A stretch of DNA of 62,046 nucleotides, from the NCBI GenBank assembly GCA_009784025.1, contig WQVK01000009.1:1-62046 (forward strand), in the 5' to 3' direction. Positions within the stretch are counted from its first letter, which is position 1, and each line of letters opens with the position of its first letter. Position numbers and translations under genes: made by a program. A model generated the notes under the pieces. That model was not told the origin of the DNA. It worked only from the letters and a program-made list of their open reading frames with translations, and did no database searches. Positions 42,089-49,805 of this stretch are shown in pieces. Origin of the DNA: Defluviitaleaceae bacterium (lineage in GTDB: Bacteria > Bacillota > Clostridia > Lachnospirales > WQUN01).

Positions 42089-42286
42089 AACAGCCAGGGG
42101 CTTCGCTCCCGGTATCTTTGGGGTTATAGTCGCTTCACCTAAAAACCCTCACATAGAGCTTGTAAATTTCCCGCAAGCCTTCGTCGCTAAAAACCTTGTG
42201 CACCGCTAGTGCGCGGCGGCTTTCAGCTCCTCGCCTTGCGAAAAATTTCCTGCGCTCTATGCGAGTGTTTTTAGGTGAAGCGACTA
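42089..42286. repeat. Family B element (B4), complete with TA duplication
   Basis: B4 spans 42127-42286 (160 bp, as B3), starting TAGTCGCTTCACCTAAAAAC and ending GTTTTTAGGTGAAGCGACTA. The flanks are TA on both sides (42125-42126 and 42287-42288). Its arms are nearly perfect over more than 30 bp. Confidence 0.9.
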
Positions 42287-42544
42287 TACATTTGAAAGAA
42301 GCGGGCAAAAAATCTAAAAATTATGGTACCGTACGGTACCATAAACAGGGCAAAATGGTACCATACGGTACCACTTTTATGGCAAAAATCCCCTCTTTTG
42401 AAGAAGTCACAAGCCAAAAAGCCCAGAAACAAGCCATTTTATCAAAAATAAAATGTTAAAGTTTTTTTGCTTCTTTTTTTCCAAAAAAAGAAGTGGGGCT
42501 GTAGGGGCAAAGCCCCTATGGTTTTAACACAAAAGGAGGCGACA
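42287..42544. repeat. Family D pair (D5) and family H repeat before the PfkB gene
   Basis: D5 units start at 42325 (GGTACCGTACGGTACC) and 42357 (GGTACCATACGGTACC), 32 bp apart. 42456-42524 is family H (GTTAAAGTTTTTTTGCTTC ... GTAGGGGCAAAGCCCCTATGG) ending just before the next gene's ribosome site. Confidence 0.8.
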
Positions 42545-43648
42545 ATGCTAACTATTCTTGAACAAAAAAAAGGCTTCAACCTTAACATGGTAATAGGCCT
42601 AGACGGGTTTGTGGATGAGATTATCCATGTGGTGGATAAGCGGCAGGATTTTGAAAATTATACGGTGCTGCCTAGTATTGGGGCGCTGGGGGATAGGATT
42701 TCTTCGGCGGCGGGGCTTAGCGCCAATATTGAGATGGTGCCGGTACAGGTTAAGCTTGGGGGCAATGGGCCTATTTTGTCCAATGCGCTTTTAGAGTTTG
42801 GGGTCGGGCTTACTTATTTTGGGGCGCTGGGTAAGGGCGAGGTTCATGAGGTGTTTCGGCCTATGGCGGGGAAGGCACAGGCGGTGCATAACCTTTGCGA
42901 CCCTGGGCTTACCCTGGCGCTAGAGTTTACAGACGGCAAGATAATGCTGGGCAAGCATACCAGCTTGAAGGATTTGACCTGGGATGTGTGCAAGGCTGGG
43001 CTAGGCGGCGCGGCAGGCATTGCGGCTATGGTGGCAGGGGCAGATTTATTTGGTATGGAGAACTGGACCATGATGCCGCATATGTCCAGCATTTGGGAGG
43101 GCATGATAGCGGAAGTTTTCCCGCTGCTGCCGGGTAGGGCAGAGAAGCCCCTGGCCTTCTTTGATTTGGCAGACCCAGAAAAACGCACCAAGGAAGATAT
43201 CCGCCACGCCATGGGGCTAATATCAAAATTTGAGCAGAAATTCCGCAGCATACTGGGGCTAAACGAGCGCGAGGCCTTCGGGATTGCAGATGTATTGGGC
43301 GTGCCACATGGCGGCAGCCTACAAGCCGCCACCATGGGCGTGTATGAAAAAATGGGCATCTATTGCCTGGTAGTACACCCGGTAAAAAGTGCCTGCTGCG
43401 CCATTGGCGGCCAGTTTTACCATATGGATGGCCCATATTGCCCCGCACCTAAGCTTACCACGGGTGCCGGGGATAATTTTAATGCTGGGTTTTGCCTGGC
43501 GCAGGGCTTGGGGCTAAGCCCGGAAGATAGCTTAGCCCTGGGTGTATGCACCTCTGGTTTTTATGTACGCAATGCAAAAAGCCCCAGTTTTCAGGAAGTG
43601 ATTGACTTCGCAGGGAAATGGAGCAGGGGCGAGTTGGAAGGGAGATAA
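42545..43648 (+). CDS. PfkB family carbohydrate kinase
   Basis: A 367-residue ribokinase-fold protein. The C-terminal PfkB signature KLTTGAGDNFNAGFCLAQGL (about residues 306-325) has the catalytic Asp, and an N-terminal VIGLDGFVDEIIHVV begins the fold. The substrate cannot be inferred; the sequence is divergent from fructose- and ribokinases. The start is the ATG with AAGGAGG. It is followed two bases later by the HIT gene, so the pair form an operon. Confidence 0.82.
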   Translation: MLTILEQKKGFNLNMVIGLDGFVDEIIHVVDKRQDFENYTVLPSIGALGDRISSAAGLSANIEMVPVQVKLGGNGPILSNALLEFGVGLTYFGALGKGEVHEVFRPMAGKAQAVHNLCDPGLTLALEFTDGKIMLGKHTSLKDLTWDVCKAGLGGAAGIAAMVAGADLFGMENWTMMPHMSSIWEGMIAEVFPLLPGRAEKPLAFFDLADPEKRTKEDIRHAMGLISKFEQKFRSILGLNEREAFGIADVLGVPHGGSLQAATMGVYEKMGIYCLVVHPVKSACCAIGGQFYHMDGPYCPAPKLTTGAGDNFNAGFCLAQGLGLSPEDSLALGVCTSGFYVRNAKSPSFQEVIDFAGKWSRGELEGR

Positions 43649-43650
43649 TT

Positions 43651-44049
43651 ATGGATTGTATTTTTTGCAAAATAATCGCGGGGGAGATCCCCTCATTTAA
43701 ATTGTACGAGGACGATAATTTTATCGCCATACTGGACCGTTTTCCGGCCAGCCCAGGCCATGCGCTAATCATACCAAAGCGCCACGCCGTAGATTTATTC
43801 GAGCTAACCCCGGCAGAAGCCGCGGCCATACTTCCTTTGGCGCAAAAACTTGGGGGCAAAATAAAATCCATCCTAGGGGCGGATGGCCTAAAAATAATGC
43901 AAAACAACGGCAGCGCCGCCGGGCAGGATGTGATGCATTACCATTTGCATCTGATACCCTGCAGCGCCAGCGATGGGCTGGAGATGCCCTTTAAGCCAAC
44001 CGACCCAGGCTTAGATGCCCTGGCAGAGATAGCGAAGCGGTTACAATGA
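43651..44049 (+). CDS. HIT family nucleotide-binding hydrolase
   Basis: A 132-residue HIT protein beginning MDCIFCKIIAGEIPSFKLYE, a standard Hint/HinT-like start with the two cysteines. The histidine triad HYHLHLIP is at about residues 100-107. Family members hydrolyse nucleoside phosphoramidates and adenylylated compounds. The ATG follows GAAGGGAGAT, two bases after the PfkB stop. Its stop overlaps the next small ORF (ATGA). Confidence 0.92.
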   Translation: MDCIFCKIIAGEIPSFKLYEDDNFIAILDRFPASPGHALIIPKRHAVDLFELTPAEAAAILPLAQKLGGKIKSILGADGLKIMQNNGSAAGQDVMHYHLHLIPCSASDGLEMPFKPTDPGLDALAEIAKRLQ

Positions 44050-44219
44050 CCATACAGTTCAAATATCAAAAGCATTACGACCTTGTTCTACATCTATTGG
44101 CGCATGTTAAAGTTGACAATGCGTCGGCTTTGTATTGCGAAGGATACATAGCGACAATGCGGCATTTGCGGCAGGATGACAGCTTGCTTGTGGCTGGCTG
44201 CATTGGCCGAATATTATAA
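44046..44219 (+). pseudogene. Short ORF, probable N-terminal remnant of an unknown gene
   Basis: A 57-residue ORF, MTIQFKYQKHYDLVLHLLAH onward, starting inside the HIT stop codon (ATGA). The sequence has a globular-protein character (HYDLVLHLLAHVKV, then YIATMRHLRQDDSLLV) but stops abruptly. This suggests a gene truncated after its N-terminal part. About 120 bp of unassigned sequence follow. A genuine small protein is possible. Confidence 0.45.
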
Positions 44220-44341
44220 CAAAAACTTTAACCGCCTGAATTTCAACCGCCAGCCGAATCCTCGCGGCAGATGCTAACCGACACGGTTATTTACAGCCCC
44301 CTTGGCGCGTCATACAATATGGCTAAGAAAGGAGGTAGCTT
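44220..44341. other. Unassigned stretch before the XRE regulator
   Basis: About 120 bp with no reading frame or recognised repeat. It may be the decayed remainder of the gene whose start is at 44046. It ends in the optimal AAGGAGG of the XRE gene. Confidence 0.3.
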
Positions 44342-44866
44342 ATGGACCATAATAAAATAGGGGCGCAAATAACCGCCCTGCGCAAGGCAAAACAGCTTAC
44401 ACAAAACGAGCTTGGCGAGCGGCTTAGCATATCATTTCAGGCGGTGTCAAAATGGGAGCGGGGCGAAACCCTGCCAGACACTTCCATACTGCTGCAGCTA
44501 GCGGAAGCCCTAGACACCAGCGTGGACAATATCCTACGCGGTGGCGAAAAGGTGCTTAGCCATAAGGGAAAGCTAGCCGCTAAAGACATGCGCGAGGCCA
44601 TAAACTGCCTAGAGCGGGTGGGTTTTCTGCTGGGCAAACAACATATCATATACCGCCACGCTATAGAAGGCATAAGCAAGGGGCTTAACGCAGACGCAGA
44701 GGCCATGCTAGAAGACGACTATTTGCGAGAATGCCTAATACTAGAGGCAATTTTGCAAAACATGCTAATGGGCTACTATTTCGACCCAATAGAAGTAAGA
44801 GGCAACTTCAAGCACGAGAAATGGTATAATTTGTTCTGCGAGCATGCCAAAAAATATGAGGTGTAA
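44342..44866 (+). CDS. XRE family transcriptional regulator
   Basis: A 174-residue regulator. The N-terminal HTH_3 domain, IGAQITALRKAKQLTQNELG ... ISFQAVSKWERGETLPD (residues 6-48), is followed by ALDTSVDNILRGG. The C-terminal 100 residues are helical and uncharacterised. The AAAGGAGGT site is optimal. Its target is unknown; no divergent gene shares its upstream region, where only the 58-codon ORF and a short unassigned stretch lie. Confidence 0.8.
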   Translation: MDHNKIGAQITALRKAKQLTQNELGERLSISFQAVSKWERGETLPDTSILLQLAEALDTSVDNILRGGEKVLSHKGKLAAKDMREAINCLERVGFLLGKQHIIYRHAIEGISKGLNADAEAMLEDDYLRECLILEAILQNMLMGYYFDPIEVRGNFKHEKWYNLFCEHAKKYEV

Positions 44867-45337
44867 AAACCGCTAGAGGCTTCGCCTCCAGCACGTTTAA
44901 AAAACTTTTCATAAGGTTCGTTTCGCGAGCCTGGCACTTTATATCGCCCGATTTCTTTCGGGTTGCATTTGTAAAAAATTTTATGTAAAACTTAACATTC
45001 TAGACTTTGATTTTCAAAAAGCCCGTATTTTCGGGCTTTTTCTAGTTTGAAGGCATGAAAATAGCATGTTTTTGCCTGAAAAATGGTACCATACGGTACC
45101 ATTTTAGTGGAGTTATGGTACCGTATGGTACCACTTTTTTAACAATTTTCTTTGTTGTGGTGCTTTTTGTATCATGTTCTTGTACAAAATTTGTAATAAT
45201 CGGTGCATTTGTAGTTATTAGCATAAGCCATATCATCTCTCTGGTCGCGCTTTAAAGGCCTCGCCCCAACATCTCCGCCCGCTTTCTTCAAAAAGTGGGC
45301 GGAGATGTTGGAGGCGAGGCCTTTGGCGGTTTTAATT
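44867..45337. repeat. XRE-AKR gap: families E, D and H with a terminator
   Basis: No gene is seen. E4 is at 44908-44977. The hairpin terminator AAAAAGCCCGTATTTTCGGGCTTTTT is at 45016-45042. The D6 pair starts at 45085 (GGTACCATACGGTACC) and 45117 (GGTACCGTATGGTACC), 32 bp apart. 45253-45332 is an H-like sequence whose arms AAGGCCTCGCCCCAACATCT and AGATGTTGGAGGCGAGGCCTT make one long hairpin. Confidence 0.8.
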
Positions 45338-46465
45338 TTAGCCTAGCACCTCATGCGTTTCCTTTAGCTGCTTTATTATTGGCAGCTTTTGTGGGCATTT
45401 TGTTTCACATACGCCACATTCTGTGCAGGCTTCTATTTTGGCGCTTTTTAGCCATTGGTTTGTGCCGGCGCGTATTATGGCGTAGTTGCTTTTGGCGTGG
45501 TCCGTTAGGCCGTATACGCGGTGGGTGTTCATTGTGTTGAAAAGTAGTGGGATGTTTATTTCTTGAGGGCAGGGCTTGCAATAGTCGCAGGATGTGCAGT
45601 AGAGTTCGGCTAGTTTTTTGTTTTCTTCCATCATGGCTATAACTTGTGTTAGTTCTGCGGGGGTTAGCTGGCCGCCGCGGGCTGCTATGGCGGCGTTTTC
45701 TTCTAGCTGGGCTAGGTTTTGCATGCCAGATAGGGATATGTCTACGTTTGGGTTGGCAAACACGAAGCGCATGGCCATTTCTGCACTGCTGGCGGGTTTT
45801 TCTTTTAGCAGGCCGCGTATTACATCGCTTGGTGCGCCAAGGCGGCCGCCGCCCACTGGGCCCATAACTACCACGCCCAGGCCTTTTTCTTTGGCGTAGG
45901 CTAGGTTTTCTTCGTTGGAGCGGTCTATGAGGTTGTACTGGATTAGTACAGATTCAAAATGGCCGCTGTCTACGATATAGCGAAGGTTTTCGGCCTTATC
46001 GTGATACGAAAACGACAGGTGGCGGATTAGCCCCTGGTCTTTTGCACGCTGGGCGGCTTGTAGCGGGCCGTCGGTGAGGGTTTCCCAGTGGCGGAAGCTT
46101 TTTTGGTTAATGCCCCAAAAATGGTAGAAGTCGATATAATCTGTGTCCAGTTTTTTGAGGGAACTCTCTAGCCTACCCATCCAATCTGCGGCAGAATCGT
46201 TTTGTATTGGGTTTTTGGTGGAAAGGTAAACCTGGTCGCGGCAGTCTTTTATAGCCTTGCCCACGGCTACTTCGCTTAGAGCTTCGCAGTAATATGGTGC
46301 AGTGTCGATGTAATTGACCCCAAGCTGGAAGGCGCGGCGCATGAGTGGGATTGCAAGCTCCTCGTCTATTTGCGAGTTGTTTTCGCCCGTCATGGGCAGG
46401 CGCATTGCGCCAAAGCCTAAGGCAGATACCTTAATGCCGGTGTTGCCAAAACTTTTGTATACCAT
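45338..46465 (-). CDS. Aldo/keto reductase with C-terminal 4Fe-4S cysteine motifs
   Basis: A 375-residue AKR-superfamily oxidoreductase. The catalytic tetrad is visible: Asp and Tyr in YIDTAPYY (about residues 51-58), Lys in LSTKNP and His in FYHFWG. The C-terminal 80 residues carry ferredoxin-like cysteines, CTSCDYCKPCP (about 291-301) and CTECGVCETKCP (about 351-362), so it likely binds iron-sulfur clusters. This AKR-Fe/S type is common in anaerobic Clostridia. The physiological substrate is unknown. It is oriented convergently with the XRE gene. Confidence 0.88.
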   Translation of the reverse strand: MVYKSFGNTGIKVSALGFGAMRLPMTGENNSQIDEELAIPLMRRAFQLGVNYIDTAPYYCEALSEVAVGKAIKDCRDQVYLSTKNPIQNDSAADWMGRLESSLKKLDTDYIDFYHFWGINQKSFRHWETLTDGPLQAAQRAKDQGLIRHLSFSYHDKAENLRYIVDSGHFESVLIQYNLIDRSNEENLAYAKEKGLGVVVMGPVGGGRLGAPSDVIRGLLKEKPASSAEMAMRFVFANPNVDISLSGMQNLAQLEENAAIAARGGQLTPAELTQVIAMMEENKKLAELYCTSCDYCKPCPQEINIPLLFNTMNTHRVYGLTDHAKSNYAIIRAGTNQWLKSAKIEACTECGVCETKCPQKLPIIKQLKETHEVLG

Positions 46466-46583
46466 GGGTTGCTCCCTTCGGGTTGTATTTATAGCCAGTT
46501 AAACCAAAAACAATCCAACATCGCCCGTGGTTTAATTGACTATGTCATTAGTGTATAACACTGATGGGCGGTTTACAAGTATT

Positions 46584-46847
46584 TTAAGGGCTTGGGGAAA
46601 ATACAGACGAGCCCGGCTCTAACGAAACCACAAAAACCATAGTTGTGGTGGGGTTAATATGAAGCGTAAGCTGTATAGAGGCCGGGTTTTTGCGCGTGCC
46701 AGCTGCGAAGGCCGTGTCGAATGGTATATTGCTGCCGATTAGTACCGTGGTTAAGATATTGATATCCACCAGGCTAAGTGGTTCGTTGTTAAGCACCCGC
46801 CGGAACACGCTGCCGGAGAATAGGGCTGTAAGTTGTGCGTCTAGCAT
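46584..46847 (-). CDS. Small hypothetical protein
   Basis: An 87-residue protein of no recognised family, starting at an ATG with AAGGAG eight bases upstream. Its composition is balanced (LDAQLTALFSGSVFRRVLNN, later TMVFVVSLEPGSSVF), with no TM helix or signal peptide, and it suggests a small beta-rich fold. It lies 118 bp upstream of the aldo/keto reductase in the same direction and may be co-transcribed with it. Confidence 0.5.
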   Translation of the reverse strand: MLDAQLTALFSGSVFRRVLNNEPLSLVDINILTTVLIGSNIPFDTAFAAGTRKNPASIQLTLHINPTTTMVFVVSLEPGSSVFSPSP

Positions 46848-47227
46848 GGGTTACTCCTTTTTTATATGTTTCTAGGCGATACTTAGGAAAACAAAGGCGG
46901 CAAAGCGCGTTGTTTGTATATAATATGTTATGAGCTTCGCCTTCGGCACATCTTTTTTTGAAAGACCGAGGCAAAACTATAGTATGAGAGTTCTTCTGAA
47001 ATTGCAAAAAACGGAATTTCAGAAGAAGCAAAAGATTAAAAATGTAACTTTTCCCTATTAAGCGAAGCTTAGGCAAAAGTAAAGGCCGTAAGAGCGCGAC
47101 ACCAAGGTGTCGCGTTCTTACGGCCTTTGCTTTTGCCTTATAGCCTGTCAATTTGTATGCAATGTTAAAGTTTTTGCCCCGCTTTTTTCAAAAAGCGGGT
47201 GGGTGTGGGCAAAGCCCACGGTTTTAG
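46848..47227. repeat. Gap with partial family C, strong hairpin and family H
   Basis: No gene is seen. 46985-47056 is the left two thirds of a family C element (C6). 47071-47138 is a near-perfect inverted repeat, AGGCAAAAGTAAAGGCCGTA... CGGCCTTTGCTTTTGCCT, about 31-bp arms with a GCGCGACAC/GTGTCGCG tip. 47163-47226 is family H ending at the next gene's stop. Confidence 0.7.
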
Positions 47228-49414
47228 CTATCTAACCAGCCGAAGCATCCTAGCCCATCTCATGGGTAGCCATAGTTCTAAGTCTGCGCCTACTGTGGCG
47301 AAGATTGTTACTTCGTGGCGGGGGGATAGGGTTATTGGGCCGTAGATTGGCTCGTCTTCAGAGCCGCGGTAGATTGGCTCGCGGGTGGTTACGTCTAGGT
47401 ATATTGTTTCGCCGGTATCTGGGCAGGTTACCCATGGGTATTGCTCTAGTTCTGCCGGGGGTAAGATGTGTAGGAAGTAACCTGCAGCAGAGGTTGGCGA
47501 TGTGTTGTTGCGCATGGTGAAGCTGCGGGATAGGTTGTTTGTTATAGTGGTGCGCTGGCCTGGGATTAAGGTGATGCGATGTAGTGGGGCTTCGTTCCAG
47601 GTAGTTACGCTTAGGTAGCGCTCCCATTCCCGCGGGAACACGATGGAGATATCAAAATGGCTGGAATCTAGCGGCATTAGGTTAACGCGGCCTCCGCTGC
47701 GTACTTCCATTTCACCTATTGGGGCCTCGCCAAAGCTTGCGATGTTTTCGCGGTTGCTGTAGCGTACATATTCAAACACGCGGGTTTGGCCGGGACTGCG
47801 CCTGGATTCGTTTACTATTTGGAAGCTGTGGTTATAGTGGCGGTCCACATTTGTTACCTGCACGGCTTGGCCTTGGGTAAGCTGGCGGCGGAAAAGCGCC
47901 TGACGCGATGTGGTGGTTATGCTAAGTTCGTCAATTTCTGAAAAATGGAGGGTGATAACTTCGTCGGATACATTTGTGATATGGGCAGATTCGTTGCCGG
48001 GTAGCCTAAACGCGTTTGCCCCGGCCCGGGCCGTATCGCTGGCCGGCATGTTAGAGGCGCTGTTTGCCTGGGTGCGGCCGAAGCTGATAATTTCTTCAGA
48101 GGGCATGTAGCGGCGCAGGTAGTCTATATTCGCGCTGTCTTCAGATGTGGTTAGTAGCCATATATTGCTGTCGCCGCTGTTTTCCAGCATCATGGATTCG
48201 CCCGGGTTAAGCTCGTGGCGCGTTAGGGCAGAGGTCGCCCCAAGCCTAGTGTTTAAGGTGTCCACCTGGGGGATGTTTATGGCCAAAACTTCGTCTAGGG
48301 CAGTGATGGTTACGGAAGAGCCGCCCCGCAGGAAAAACTCTGAACGGTCGTCTGCTACTATTTCCCTGGTGCCAAAGCTAACATCGTCTTCATTTTGCAG
48401 TACATAATCGAAGGAAAAATCATAACCGGCGTCTGGGTTGGTGATGAAAACCCGGTGGGTGCGTAGGGCTTCGTTGTTGGTTATGGTTAGGGTTTGCCCC
48501 GGCGCTAGTTCTTGGAACATGGCCGGCGTGGCGGTGCTTTGGTTTATGCCAATATCTTCTACCCAAATTTGCGGGAAAACCAGCTTGCCGTCGCCCTGTG
48601 GCGTGATGGCCATAGTTTGGTTGGTTAGCACTTGCAGGGTTTCTGCAAGCTGCGAGCCGTAGCGGATAACATGGCCGTCTGCGCCGCGCACTATATAATC
48701 GAAGGAAATACCACCTTCGTCGGATTCTAAATTAAGGGTGCGGGATGTGTTGCCGTCGTTTACAATCTCGTAAACCTGCCCTGCCAGCAGTTCTATAATT
48801 GCAAGTGGGGGGGTGCCGCTTGCTGTTACCGTAATTTCCCTGCCGTACCATAGGGTGGGAAAATAAATCTCCATGGGCTGGCCCACAGGTGTAATGGCCA
48901 CACTTGTGTTGGCTGGTATGCTAAACTGCGGCAGCCGCTGCTCGCTAGAAAACCTAGTAGCAGCCCCAATACGATTAAAAACCGCGTAGGAATAAACAGA
49001 ACCCTGGCTGGTACGGATATTCAGCCCCTCGCCGTGGCTGTTCTCGAAAGTAAGTGTGCGCCCCGGCTGCAGTTCGAAACGCCTTAGCGCCGTGCCGCTA
49101 AGCTGCCTAAATCTAAGCCGCGAAGAATCGAAGCTTACAGTCATGGCCTGTCCCGGCGTAATATGCACACCGCCAACGCCCCCTACCGAAACTCGCCCGC
49201 CGGCCATGCCAAAGCGCGTAACTTCGCCGTCTTCATCCCAGGCCACAATTTGGTAGCGGCCCGTGCCGGTTACATTAACATTAGAAATCACCCGGGCATC
49301 TACCCCAATGAACTCGTAAGTATTGCCCGGCTGAAGCGTGCGGCTAGTTTGCGCCGCATAAGCCACGCCAGGAAAGAAAATAGCCAGCAAACAAGCCAAA
49401 AATAAAACCTTCAT
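47228..49414 (-). CDS. Large secreted protein of about seven ~95-residue repeats
   Basis: A 728-residue protein with a classical signal peptide (MKVLFLACLLAIFFPGVAYA, cut before AQ). The rest consists of about seven degenerate units, each opening with an L-x-PGQ motif: RTLQPGNTYEF, FELQPGRTLTF, IELLAGQVYEI, QELAPGQTLTI, HELNPGESMML, RQLTQGQAVQV and ITLIPGQRTTI. Each continues through an (F/Y)DY...FG segment and an ITP..I.FP(.)W stretch. A beta-sandwich fold is likely. No sortase signal, TM anchor or cysteine pair is seen (two cysteines near the end are absent from other units). The family is not recognised. GAGGTG lies upstream. Confidence 0.75.
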   Translation of the reverse strand: MKVLFLACLLAIFFPGVAYAAQTSRTLQPGNTYEFIGVDARVISNVNVTGTGRYQIVAWDEDGEVTRFGMAGGRVSVGGVGGVHITPGQAMTVSFDSSRLRFRQLSGTALRRFELQPGRTLTFENSHGEGLNIRTSQGSVYSYAVFNRIGAATRFSSEQRLPQFSIPANTSVAITPVGQPMEIYFPTLWYGREITVTASGTPPLAIIELLAGQVYEIVNDGNTSRTLNLESDEGGISFDYIVRGADGHVIRYGSQLAETLQVLTNQTMAITPQGDGKLVFPQIWVEDIGINQSTATPAMFQELAPGQTLTITNNEALRTHRVFITNPDAGYDFSFDYVLQNEDDVSFGTREIVADDRSEFFLRGGSSVTITALDEVLAINIPQVDTLNTRLGATSALTRHELNPGESMMLENSGDSNIWLLTTSEDSANIDYLRRYMPSEEIISFGRTQANSASNMPASDTARAGANAFRLPGNESAHITNVSDEVITLHFSEIDELSITTTSRQALFRRQLTQGQAVQVTNVDRHYNHSFQIVNESRRSPGQTRVFEYVRYSNRENIASFGEAPIGEMEVRSGGRVNLMPLDSSHFDISIVFPREWERYLSVTTWNEAPLHRITLIPGQRTTITNNLSRSFTMRNNTSPTSAAGYFLHILPPAELEQYPWVTCPDTGETIYLDVTTREPIYRGSEDEPIYGPITLSPRHEVTIFATVGADLELWLPMRWARMLRLVR

Positions 49415-49805
49415 GATAAACACCTCGCTAAGATATGCTGCGTTTTGCGTGGATTATATCACAGAATGTTGAAAAATAAAACATAAGACCGTGGGCTTCG
49501 CCCACACCCACCCGCTTTTTGGAAAAAGCGGGGCAAAAACTTTAACTTTATGGTTTTTGTGTGGCATGGCGATGAAGACTATTTGTATCGGACTATAAGC
49601 TTAAGATCATAAAAAATGGTACCATACGGTACCATAATTTAAGCAAAACGATATAAAATCACCCTGATTTTGTCACTTCCCAAAACAAAAAAGCCCTAAA
49701 ATACGGGCTTTTTTCAAAATCCAAAATTAAAACATTAAGTTTTTTGATAAAACTTTTTTCTAAAAAAGTTTTTGGAGGCACACTCCGGCGAAGCCTCTGG
49801 CGGTT
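49415..49805. repeat. Gap between the repeat protein and carB: families H, D and a terminator
   Basis: No gene is seen. 49486-49548 is a reversed family H copy. A single D unit GGTACCATACGGTACC is at 49618-49633 (D7). The terminator AAAAAAGCCCTAAAATACGGGCTTTTTT is at 49685-49714, on the opposite side of D from the other T-D composites, consistent with an inverted copy. 49737-49805 is family H abutting the carB stop. Confidence 0.75.
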
